17,721 bases of DNA from an uncultured Collinsella sp. (GTDB lineage: Bacteria; Actinomycetota; Coriobacteriia; Coriobacteriales; Coriobacteriaceae), in assembly GCA_900548495.1 (NCBI GenBank), contig URKT01000041.1:1-17721 (forward strand). Reading direction: 5' to 3'. Shown piece by piece: positions 1 to 5,737 of the stretch (the stretch's first letter is position 1; every line of letters starts with the position of its first letter). A program made the translations under genes and the position numbers. Below the pieces are notes generated by a model. The model was not told the DNA's origin. It searched no databases and worked only from the letters and a program-made list of their open reading frames with translations.

Positions 1-48
1 CGAGATCTGCGCATGTCTCGTGGGCTCGGAGATGTGTATAAGAGACAG
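1..48. other. Nextera/Tn5 sequencing adapter (artefact)
   Basis: Positions 15-48 match the Illumina Nextera read-2 transposase adapter, ending in the 19-base Tn5 mosaic end AGATGTGTATAAGAGACAG. Positions 7-14 (CTGCGCAT) occupy the i7 index slot and positions 1-6 (CGAGAT) are the end of the P7 primer. From memory the index corresponds to N722 (ATGCGCAG read on the other strand). This is library DNA, not genome, and genome sequence begins at 49. Reading the first gene on the minus strand through this junction gives the chimeric tail CLLYTSPSPRD, a well-known adapter translation artefact. Confidence 0.98.
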
Positions 49-470
49 CCACCGTCGGTCACCTTCAGGCGAAGGTCTCCCTCGATCGCATGCAGATCCT
101 CGCCTCCCACGGGCAGCGCGTAGGTCAGCGACACCGTGTTGTAAATATCCACCGCGGGCGTAATGTGGCCCACCGGCTTGCCTTTGAGCACGCGTTTGAG
201 CAAGTTCTCGATCGAGCAGCGCGCGCCTTTCTTGGTCTTGAACAGACGATAGGCCTCGCGCCATGCCTTGAGCGGTGCGTTCTCGCTGATAGTGTCGCTG
301 GTCAGATGACGCTCCGCATCGATATTGGCGCGGTCAAGCAACGCCGCAATCGCATCCACGTCCTCTTGAGGAATCTGAGCCGTGGGCTTCATGCCCTCCA
401 CGACCACCACGCCGACCGCTGCCTGCGGAAACAGCTCCCAAAACGAATTCTCGGCAACAAAGCCCTTCAT
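49..470 (-). CDS. B3/4 domain-containing protein (partial, C-terminus missing)
   Basis: The N-terminal 140 residues of a protein carrying the B3/4 fold, first described in the beta subunit of phenylalanyl-tRNA synthetase, where it has tRNA-editing activity. Stand-alone members (COG3382 type) are about 220-240 residues and their role is poorly defined; editing of mischarged tRNA or tRNA/DNA binding is suggested. Visible family landmarks are PLKAWREAYR (about 66-75), RCSIENLLKRVLKGK (about 84-98), VDIYNTVSL (107-115) and LPVGGEDL (119-126). The start at 470 is preferred over an in-frame ATG at 485 because AAGGGAG lies just upstream of 470, whereas nothing resembling a ribosome binding site precedes 485. 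The reading frame runs open into the adapter at position 48, so the true C-terminal third is missing. It lies downstream of pckA on the same strand, with 227 bases between. Confidence 0.85.
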
Positions 471-501
471 ACGTGCTCCCTTCATTGTGCGCGCCCGAGT
501 G

Positions 502-526
502 AGGGCGCCTAAACAAAAAGCGCCCT
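502..526. other. Small hairpin in the leader of the B3/4 gene
   Basis: AGGGCGC (502-508) and GCGCCCT (520-526) form a perfect 7-bp stem with an 11-base loop, about 32 bases upstream of the start codon at 470. There is no T tract on the exit side in either direction, so it is not a convincing terminator. It may simply be a structured 5' leader. The rest of 471-697 holds the palindromic repeat at 646-678 and no recognisable gene. Confidence 0.35.
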
Positions 527-645
527 TACAACGGCCACCTTCAAAGTCCTACGGTGCCGTCACAAGAACGCTTGCGCTGTCCCCATCCGGAGAAGGGAAC
601 GATATGTCAGGCGTATTGTAACCCGAGTCATCCACGCGAGCAAAA

Positions 646-678
646 CCACCACAAAGGTGCCTGTCCTCTTTGTGGTGG
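646..678 (-). repeat. 33-bp palindromic repeat, copy 1 (GGACAGG core)
   Basis: Perfect 11-bp inverted arms, CCACCACAAAG and CTTTGTGGTGG, enclose an 11-base loop that reads AGGACAGGCAC on the minus strand. A second copy at 13388-13420 has identical arms and a loop differing at two positions. In the direction of pckA transcription the stem is followed by TTTTG, and it lies 20 bases past the pckA stop codon, so this copy could serve as a weak intrinsic terminator. The conserved loop and dispersed copies fit a REP-type element better than a dedicated terminator. Confidence 0.8.
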
Positions 679-697
679 ATATGGACTCACGGCGAAG

Positions 698-2368
698 CTA
701 GTGGCGAAGTCCCAGCAGACCGCGGCCGCGATGACGGGCCTCGGCGGACACCTGGGCGTGCGGGCCGGCGGCTTTGACGGACTCGGGCAGGTGCGAGTAC
801 TTCTTCTCGAAGTTCTCCTCGAACATCACGGCCAGATTGTGTGCAGCCTCGTCGTAACGAGCGGTGCTCTGCCAGTACTGGCGCGGCACCAGGATGCCGT
901 CGGGCACACCGTGGCACGTGGTGGGAATGTCGACGTTAAAGATGTCGTCGTGCACGAACTCGCTGTCCTCGATGGTACCGTCGAGGGCGCGCGCGACCAG
1001 CGAGCGCGTGTAGGCAAGCTCGATGCGATGGCCCACGCCGTAGCCGCCGCCAATCCAGCCGGTGTTGACCAGGTACACACGCGTGCGGCCGTCGGCAATG
1101 CGCTCGCCGAGCATCTTGGCGTAAACCATGGGGTCGAGTGGCATAAATGGCTCGCCGAACAGCGAAGAGAACGTGGGCGTGGGCTCGGTGACGCCGACCT
1201 CGGTGCCGGGAATCTTAGCCGTAAAGCCCGTCACAAAGTGGTACATGGCGGCGTCGGCCGTCAGACGCGAGATGGGCGGCAGCACGCCAAAAGCGTCGCA
1301 AGTCAGGAACAGCACGACACTCGGAGTGGTGCCCATGCCCTTAGTCCACGCGTTAGGAATGTGCTCCACGGGATAGGCCACGCGCGTGTTGTGCGTGATC
1401 GAGATGTCATCGTAGTTGGGCTTGCGGTTCTCGTCGAGCACCACGTTTTCGCAGATCGCGCCAAAGCGGACAGCGTTGAAGATCTCGGGCTCGTGGAAGG
1501 CGTCCAGACCCTCGCATTTGGCATAGCAGCCACCCTCGATGTTGAAGATGCCCATGTCGGACCAACCGTGCTCGTCGTCGCCGATCAGCAGGCGCGTGGG
1601 ATTGGCCGAAAGCGTGGTCTTGCCGGTGCCGGACAGGCCAAAGAACACGGCGGTCTCGTGCGTGACGGGATCCATGCTGGCCGAGCAGTGCATGGGCAGC
1701 ACGTCGTCCTCGACGGGCAGCAGATAGTTCATAACGCTAAAGATCGACTTTTTAATCTCGCCGGAGTAGCCGGTGCCGGCGACCAGAATCACGCGTTCCT
1801 GGAAGTTGATGACCACGGCGGCACTGGAGTTGAGGCCCTTGATGGCAGGGTCGCACTGGTAGCCAGGTGCGGCGAGCACGCAAAAGTCCGGCTCGCCGGT
1901 GCGTGCGATTTCGCGAGCGAGCGGACGGGCGAGCATTTGCTTAATGAAGAGTGCCTGGCTGGCACGCTCGCAGGCAACGAGCAGGCGACGCGTGTGGTTG
2001 CGGTCGGCGCCTGCCATGCCGCGGGTGACGAACACGTCGCGCTCGTTGAGATAGTCGACGATGCCGGCCTTGATGGCCTCATAGCTCTCGACGGACAGCG
2101 AGCGGTTGACGGCGCCCCAGGCAATCTTGTCGTGAACATCGGAGGTGTCAACGATAAAGCGGTCATTGGGGGAACGGCCGGTACGCTCCCCCGTCTCGAT
2201 CACCAGCGCGCCGTTGGATGCCATGCGGCCTTCTTCGCGGCGGATGGCATGCTCGACGAGCTCCGCGGCGGGTAGATCGACCAGCAGACGAGGCTGGTTC
2301 TCGGCGGGATCTTCGACCAGTGTAATGCCAAAGTTGGACAAAACTTCTGCAGGGGTAACACCAGGCAT
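698..2368 (-). CDS. pckA: Phosphoenolpyruvate carboxykinase (ATP)
   Basis: Cytosolic enzyme interconverting oxaloacetate + ATP with phosphoenolpyruvate + CO2 + ADP. It serves gluconeogenesis, or runs in the CO2-fixing direction in many anaerobic gut bacteria. The 556-residue product has all the family hallmarks: the PEPCK P-loop GLSGTGKT (244-251), the metal/kinase-2 region IGDDEHGWSD (262-271), FNIEGGCYAKCEGL (275-288), RVAYPVEHIPNA (329-340) and SGEIKKSIFSVMNYLLP (202-218). The start at 2368 is chosen because AAAGGAGG lies 4 bases upstream; the frame stays open to 2482, but the extra 38 residues are not PEPCK-like and have no ribosome binding site. The length is slightly above the usual 530-540 because of a basic tail of about 20 residues ending HRGRGLLGLRH. 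It is divergent from the flippase-like gene across 379 bases. Palindromes at 2410-2458 may be operators. Confidence 0.97.
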   Translation of the reverse strand: MPGVTPAEVLSNFGITLVEDPAENQPRLLVDLPAAELVEHAIRREEGRMASNGALVIETGERTGRSPNDRFIVDTSDVHDKIAWGAVNRSLSVESYEAIKAGIVDYLNERDVFVTRGMAGADRNHTRRLLVACERASQALFIKQMLARPLAREIARTGEPDFCVLAAPGYQCDPAIKGLNSSAAVVINFQERVILVAGTGYSGEIKKSIFSVMNYLLPVEDDVLPMHCSASMDPVTHETAVFFGLSGTGKTTLSANPTRLLIGDDEHGWSDMGIFNIEGGCYAKCEGLDAFHEPEIFNAVRFGAICENVVLDENRKPNYDDISITHNTRVAYPVEHIPNAWTKGMGTTPSVVLFLTCDAFGVLPPISRLTADAAMYHFVTGFTAKIPGTEVGVTEPTPTFSSLFGEPFMPLDPMVYAKMLGERIADGRTRVYLVNTGWIGGGYGVGHRIELAYTRSLVARALDGTIEDSEFVHDDIFNVDIPTTCHGVPDGILVPRQYWQSTARYDEAAHNLAVMFEENFEKKYSHLPESVKAAGPHAQVSAEARHRGRGLLGLRH

Positions 2369-2409
2369 GGGGCCTCCTTTAAAAACGCGACACGTGGACG
2401 CGGCACGCA

Positions 2410-2458
2410 CTTTACTCACGTAAAGCCCGTTGTACCCGATATGCAAAAACGTTTTTGC
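2410..2458. promoter_or_regulatory. Two dyads upstream of pckA; LacI-type operator candidate
   Basis: A perfect 16-bp palindrome GCAAAAACGTTTTTGC lies at 2443-2458, with the central AACGTT typical of LacI/GalR-family operators, including the CcpA-like carbon control group. A second dyad CTTTAC-TCAC-GTAAAG is at 2410-2425. They sit 42-90 bases upstream of the pckA start codon, where its promoter should be. A GC-rich hairpin (GGGCGG/CCGCCC, 2464-2480) flanks them. The positions are seen directly; the operator role is inferred. Confidence 0.4.
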
Positions 2459-2509
2459 GGCAAGGGCGGCAAGCCCGCCCAACGGTCAAAAATCGCAGGC
2501 AAGCGGCCC

Positions 2510-2583
2510 AGTCATTGGGGACGTTCTTAAACGACTAGTCATTGGGGACACTCTTGAACAGGCAACATTCAAGGAGCGTCCCC
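2510..2583. repeat. Tandem 27-bp repeat with inverted partner (GGGGAC core)
   Basis: Two adjacent 27-bp units (2510-2536 and 2537-2563) both begin AGTCATTGGGGAC and then diverge, agreeing at about 20 of 27 positions. The second unit pairs with an inverted copy ending GTCCCC (2578-2583) to form an imperfect hairpin over 2544-2583, with the CTTGAA (2553-2558) and TTCAAG (2568-2573) arms next to the loop. No coding potential is visible. It looks like a decayed REP/BIME-type cluster related to the adjoining element at 2588-2645. Confidence 0.7.
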
Positions 2584-2587
2584 GGAT

Positions 2588-2645
2588 GCCGGCACTTAGG
2601 GACGTTCCCAAAGTGCCGGCACATAAGGAACGTCCCTAAGTGCCG
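2588..2645. repeat. Palindromic element with two mutually exclusive hairpins
   Basis: A perfect 19-bp inverted repeat has arms CGGCACTTAGGGACGTTCC (2590-2608) and GGAACGTCCCTAAGTGCCG (2627-2645) around an 18-base loop. A competing 10-bp hairpin, GCCGGCACTT (2588-2597) with AAGTGCCGGC (2611-2620), uses the same left arm. The GGGAC(G) core matches the neighbouring tandem repeats. It lies between the divergent pckA and flippase-like genes, about 100 bases before the latter's start. Confidence 0.75.
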
Positions 2646-2671
2646 ACTACTGAATGGCGCCGCCGAAATTA

Positions 2672-2719
2672 TTGAACAACCTGTTCAAAAACACGAATGG
2701 ATACCACCGCGACTATACT
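2672..2719 (+). promoter_or_regulatory. Promoter of flippase-like gene with upstream dyad
   Basis: A good -10 hexamer, TATACT, is at 2714-2719, 28 bases before the TTG start at 2748. No convincing -35 sits 16-18 bases upstream. The 17-bp dyad TTGAACA-ACC-TGTTCAA (2672-2688) ends just upstream of the expected -35 position and may bind a regulator. The GAAC to GTTC spacing is 5 rather than 4 bases, so it does not match a standard LexA box. Confidence 0.4.
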
Positions 2720-2747
2720 AGAGCGCAGCAATAGAAAGGACCCCGCT

Positions 2748-4328
2748 TTGAGCATCACGCCCCTCGATAGCATTCGCCGCGCCATCGCCCGCCGCAACGG
2801 CATCTCCAACCCCGCTGCATTGAAAGACGGCGCCGCGAAGGCCCAGGGCGGCCGCATCGAGAACGGCCTCTTCCCTGCCTCCCACACGGCCGAAGAGCTC
2901 GCACGCATCCAGGAGCTGAGTCAGCGCAACGCCGGCGGACCCGATAGCAGCCAAGCCACACGTCGCCGGCGCGAACGCGATCAGGAGCCCGGCCCCGTCC
3001 GCCGCATGGTCAACGCTTGGTGGAACCGCCTGCTCGGCGCCATCTACGGCGGCGGCTTCTCCATGCAGGAAGCGGAATACGAGGAGCACGCCACCCGCCG
3101 CGACTATCTCTGGAATACCCTGGGCACCGCCGTGTGGGGCATGGCGTTTCCTCTGCTCACCATCGTGTCCACACAGCTCGTGGGCGCCGAAGAAGCAGGC
3201 AAATTCTCCATCGCCTTCGTCACCGGCACGCTCATCATGATCGCGTGCAACTACGGCGTGCGCAATTTCCAGGTCTCAGACATCGACGAAAAGACGTCCT
3301 TTGCCTCCTACCAGCTCAACCGCTGGCTTTGCGGAGCGCTCGCCCTAGGCTGCGGCCTCATGTACAGCAGCGCCCGCGGCTATGACGCGCATATGGCGAC
3401 GATCGGCCTGGGCGTCTACCTCTACAAGGTGATCGACGGCGTCGCCGACGTGTACGAAGGCCGCCTGCAGCAGGCCGACAAGCTCTACTTGGCTGGCATG
3501 AGTCAAACGCTACGCTCCGTCGGCGTCATCGCGGTCTTCAGCGTGGCGCTGTTCCTCACGCGTAGCATGCCCATCGCGGCCATGGCCATGGGCATCGCCG
3601 CGATCGCCTCGCTCGTGCTGGTCACCGCGCCGCTCGCCCTGCTCGAGACCGAAAAATCGCGCCGCGTAAGCCTGCGTGAGGTCGGCCACCTGTTTGTCCA
3701 GTGCGCCCCACTCTTTGGCGCGCTATTCCTGTTCAACCTAATTGAGAGCATGCCCAAGTTTGTGATGGAAGGCAAGCTGGCATACAAATATCAGCTGTAC
3801 TTTAATGCCCTGTTCTTTCCGGCGCAGGCTATTCTGTTGAGCATTGGATTTGTCTATAAACCGCAGCTCCTGCGCTTGTCGAGCATTTGGGCTAATCCTC
3901 GCAAGCGTCGTCGCTTTGACCTGATTATTGTTGCCGTTATGGCGCTGATCGTGGTCATCACCGGCGTGTGCGCCGCATTTATGGCAGGTCCCGGTATTCC
4001 CCTCATGAGCTTTATGTACGGTCTCAGCTTTGAGCGCTACCGTACGCTGGCGCTGCTAATGGTCCTCGCCGGCGGCGTCACCGCGGCCATCGACTTTATC
4101 TACGCCATCATCACGGTGCTGCGCCATGCCGGCGACGTCACCAAGGTCTACCTGATTTGTTTTGCCGTGAGCGTGGTACTCCCGGTGATCCTGATCAACC
4201 TGCTGGGCCTGATGGGTGCCGTCGTAAGCTACCTGGCTATCATGGCCCTACTGCTGGTGCTGCTGATTGTCGAGTACGCCCACATCCGCCAACGCATAGA
4301 ACGAGCCCGCAACCCATACGGCGCCTAA
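2748..4328 (+). CDS. Polytopic membrane protein, polysaccharide flippase (Wzx/MATE-like)
   Basis: A 526-residue integral membrane protein resembling oligosaccharide flippases of the MOP superfamily, which move undecaprenyl-linked glycans across the membrane. Roughly 12 hydrophobic segments run from about residue 125 to 510, with a basic cytoplasmic loop NPRKRRRF (about 383-390). The first 120 residues are unusual: hydrophilic, Arg/Ala-rich, probably cytoplasmic and partly disordered (TRRRRERDQE at 71-80). I chose the TTG start at 2748 because AGAAAGGA lies 7 bases upstream and a -10 box lies between it and the in-frame ATG at 2697; an ATG start would be upstream of the likely transcript. No glycan gene cluster is visible around it, so the substrate is unknown. 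The flippase assignment is by fold and topology only; some other MOP-type exporter is possible. Confidence 0.75.
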   Translation: MSITPLDSIRRAIARRNGISNPAALKDGAAKAQGGRIENGLFPASHTAEELARIQELSQRNAGGPDSSQATRRRRERDQEPGPVRRMVNAWWNRLLGAIYGGGFSMQEAEYEEHATRRDYLWNTLGTAVWGMAFPLLTIVSTQLVGAEEAGKFSIAFVTGTLIMIACNYGVRNFQVSDIDEKTSFASYQLNRWLCGALALGCGLMYSSARGYDAHMATIGLGVYLYKVIDGVADVYEGRLQQADKLYLAGMSQTLRSVGVIAVFSVALFLTRSMPIAAMAMGIAAIASLVLVTAPLALLETEKSRRVSLREVGHLFVQCAPLFGALFLFNLIESMPKFVMEGKLAYKYQLYFNALFFPAQAILLSIGFVYKPQLLRLSSIWANPRKRRRFDLIIVAVMALIVVITGVCAAFMAGPGIPLMSFMYGLSFERYRTLALLMVLAGGVTAAIDFIYAIITVLRHAGDVTKVYLICFAVSVVLPVILINLLGLMGAVVSYLAIMALLLVLLIVEYAHIRQRIERARNPYGA

Positions 4329-4407
4329 TTAGCTGCCCGGTCACCGGAATTTGCGATGGAATCACCCCGGCTGGGGTCTCGTTGCGGACAATATTCATCA
4401 CGCAAAA

Positions 4408-4530
4408 CTAAGTGAGTAGACTTTTACCGAATCCCCGACCACACCAACAGAGCACAAGTCTGTGACCTGCGGTTTTATTGAGGCAAATATGTTGGGTGCT
4501 CGGCATTTCCAAAAAAGTCTACTCACTTAG
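4408..4530. repeat. MITE-like element with 18-bp perfect terminal inverted repeats
   Basis: CTAAGTGAGTAGACTTTT (4408-4425) recurs exactly as its reverse complement at 4513-4530, enclosing 87 bases. Inside the arms the two halves keep imperfect complementarity (the CCGACCACACCAAC region on the left against GTTGGGTGCTCGG on the right), so the whole unit can fold as a long imperfect hairpin. No clear target-site duplication and no open reading frame of note are seen. A non-autonomous mobile element is the simplest reading. A long bidirectional transcription-termination structure between the two convergent genes is the alternative. Confidence 0.65.
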
Positions 4531-4546
4531 CCGGCGGGCAGCCAAA

Positions 4547-4624
4547 TGATTATTTAATCCCCGTCCCAGAGAAATCAATTAGCGGGCAGAAGGGCAAAAG
4601 TAGTCAAATAAGCCCCGTCCCAAA
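4547..4624. repeat. Pair of degenerate 24-bp direct repeats (CCCCGTCCCA core)
   Basis: The copies are at 4547-4570 and 4601-4624. They share CCCCGTCCCA and an AT-rich left half ending TAA, agreeing at about 17 of 24 positions. Read on the minus strand the core is TGGGACGGGG, related in style to the GGGGAC cores of the repeats at 2510-2645. They lie directly downstream of the metallophosphatase stop codon. Confidence 0.5.
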
Positions 4625-4644
4625 TTAGCTACCCCTTGCACCGA

Positions 4645-5484
4645 TTATTCGCCCGGGTTGATGTTCGCGTAGAACTCCGCCCCGTCGTCCAGGCGCAGGA
4701 TGCCCACGCGACCGAACTCGGAGCCGGTGGCGGCAGCGCAGTCGATGTCGATGCGATCGGGCACACCGGCGGCATCCTCGCCGCCCAGGCGCACAATCTG
4801 CCCGCGGCCCGACTCCTCGTCGAGCCCCGCAAGACCACCGACCTCGCAATAACGCCCGAGCGACACCGTTGGCGTGTGACCGCTCACCACGACCGGACCC
4901 TTGCCCTCGGCAGAAAGCAGCCCGGTCGGCACATCCCAATAGCCGTGACGAATCCAGAGCAAGTCATCGGACGACTGTACGGCGAGCATTTGCTGCAGCA
5001 GCTCGCGATCGGCATCGACCGCTCCCCTGCCGTCGCCGCAATCGACACCATGCTCAAGCAAAAACGCACGCGCCGCCTCGGTCTGAATGCCGGCGTGCAC
5101 CAGCAGGTACGGCCGCTCGGCAGTCTCGACCACCGCGTAGAGCGGCAGCGCGGCCATCCATCGCACGAGTTCCTCGTATGCCTCAAATTCCATGTCGTTG
5201 AGCTGCTCGCGCGTCGTCCAGCCACCGTTGATATCCCAGGTCTCGGCATCGAGCGGATCCTGGCCAATGATGGCATCGAGCATGATCTGCTCGTGATTAC
5301 CCTTGAGCACGCGGGCGTTGGGCAGCGAGCGCACGAGCTTAATAACACCGACCGGATCGGGCCCGCGATCGATCATGTCGCCCAGCACGTACAGTGTGTC
5401 GTCGGACGTCAACGAGATCTTAGACAGGGCCTCGTCAAGCGCACGCACGTGCCCGTGAGCGTCAGATGTCACATAGATCGCCAT
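4645..5484 (-). CDS. PPP-family metallophosphatase (Ser/Thr phosphatase/ApaH-like)
   Basis: A 279-residue calcineurin-like phosphoesterase of the PPP branch, which uses a two-metal centre to hydrolyse phosphoprotein or dinucleotide phosphates. The metal and catalytic motifs appear in order: SDAHG (7-11, giving D8 and H10, with Ser where GDxHG usually has Gly), GDMIDRG (35-41), GNHE (62-65), VHAG (129-132) and SGHTP (201-205). The late IDIDCAAATG (244-253) corresponds to the IDTGC region of PPP enzymes. The start at 5484 has AAGGAGAGG just upstream. The substrate cannot be told from sequence: protein phosphatase, ApaH-like or PrpE-like are all possible. It is divergent from the antiporter gene and transcribed alone. 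Confidence 0.88.
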   Translation of the reverse strand: MAIYVTSDAHGHVRALDEALSKISLTSDDTLYVLGDMIDRGPDPVGVIKLVRSLPNARVLKGNHEQIMLDAIIGQDPLDAETWDINGGWTTREQLNDMEFEAYEELVRWMAALPLYAVVETAERPYLLVHAGIQTEAARAFLLEHGVDCGDGRGAVDADRELLQQMLAVQSSDDLLWIRHGYWDVPTGLLSAEGKGPVVVSGHTPTVSLGRYCEVGGLAGLDEESGRGQIVRLGGEDAAGVPDRIDIDCAAATGSEFGRVGILRLDDGAEFYANINPGE

Positions 5485-5534
5485 GGTACGCCTCTCCTTG
5501 CATTGCGGCCGAAGCCCGGTGCCGCAACTAAAAC

Positions 5535-5588
5535 TTCAAGTTGAACTTAAACGTTACCCATTGTACTCCGTTGCAATAAAGCTGGAAA
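5535..5588 (-). promoter_or_regulatory. Candidate promoter of the metallophosphatase, with overlapping dyads
   Basis: On the minus strand a -10 TACAAT (5565-5560) and a weak -35 TTTCCA (5588-5583) are separated by 17 bases, placing transcription start about 70 bases before the start codon. Just downstream are two interlocked dyads, TTCAA-G-TTGAA (5535-5545) and AAGTT-G-AACTT (5538-5548), which could be an operator. The remainder of the 253-base divergent region holds a small hairpin GACGGC-A-GCCGTC (5610-5622) and no gene. Confidence 0.35.
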
Positions 5589-5737
5589 GGGTTTCCGAGC
5601 AGAGGCAAAGACGGCAGCCGTCTATGACGATATCGCGCACGCCCGCAATCCAACCCCATAAACCCACCATCTTTGGGTACAAATAACCGCAGACAACTGA
5701 CCGTGCCACGCCAACCACCCAGGAGCGGACACCATCT

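Larger units (their letters stand above)
4329..4644. other. Gene-free intergenic patch of small repeats
   Basis: This stretch lies between the convergent flippase-like and metallophosphatase genes and contains no supportable gene. It opens with short GC-rich dyads (CCGGT-C-ACCGG at 4337-4347 and ACCCC-GGCT-GGGGT at 4364-4377), which could be weak terminators though no T tract follows. The 123-bp inverted-repeat element at 4408-4530 comes next, then two degenerate direct repeats at 4547-4570 and 4601-4624. Local base composition is clearly more AT-rich than the flanking genes. Confidence 0.6.

Noticed and set aside
90..512. 140-codon plus-strand frame at the left end
   Set aside because: It lies opposite the B3/4-domain gene, whose minus-strand product matches a known family; the plus-strand product does not.
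554..2275. 573-codon open frame on the plus strand opposite pckA
   Set aside because: It is the antisense of a clear PEP carboxykinase; high-GC third positions keep the opposite strand open, and the product resembles no protein family.
2369..2482. N-terminal extension of pckA to 2482
   Set aside because: No ribosome binding site precedes it, and the segment covers the promoter and palindromes, whereas AAAGGAGG sits right before the ATG at 2368.
2510..2645. CRISPR array
   Set aside because: Only two degenerate direct repeats with no spacers between them, plus inverted copies; this is not CRISPR organisation.
2672..2688. LexA/SOS box
   Set aside because: The GAAC to GTTC spacing is 5 rather than 4 bases, so it does not fit the Gram-positive SOS consensus.
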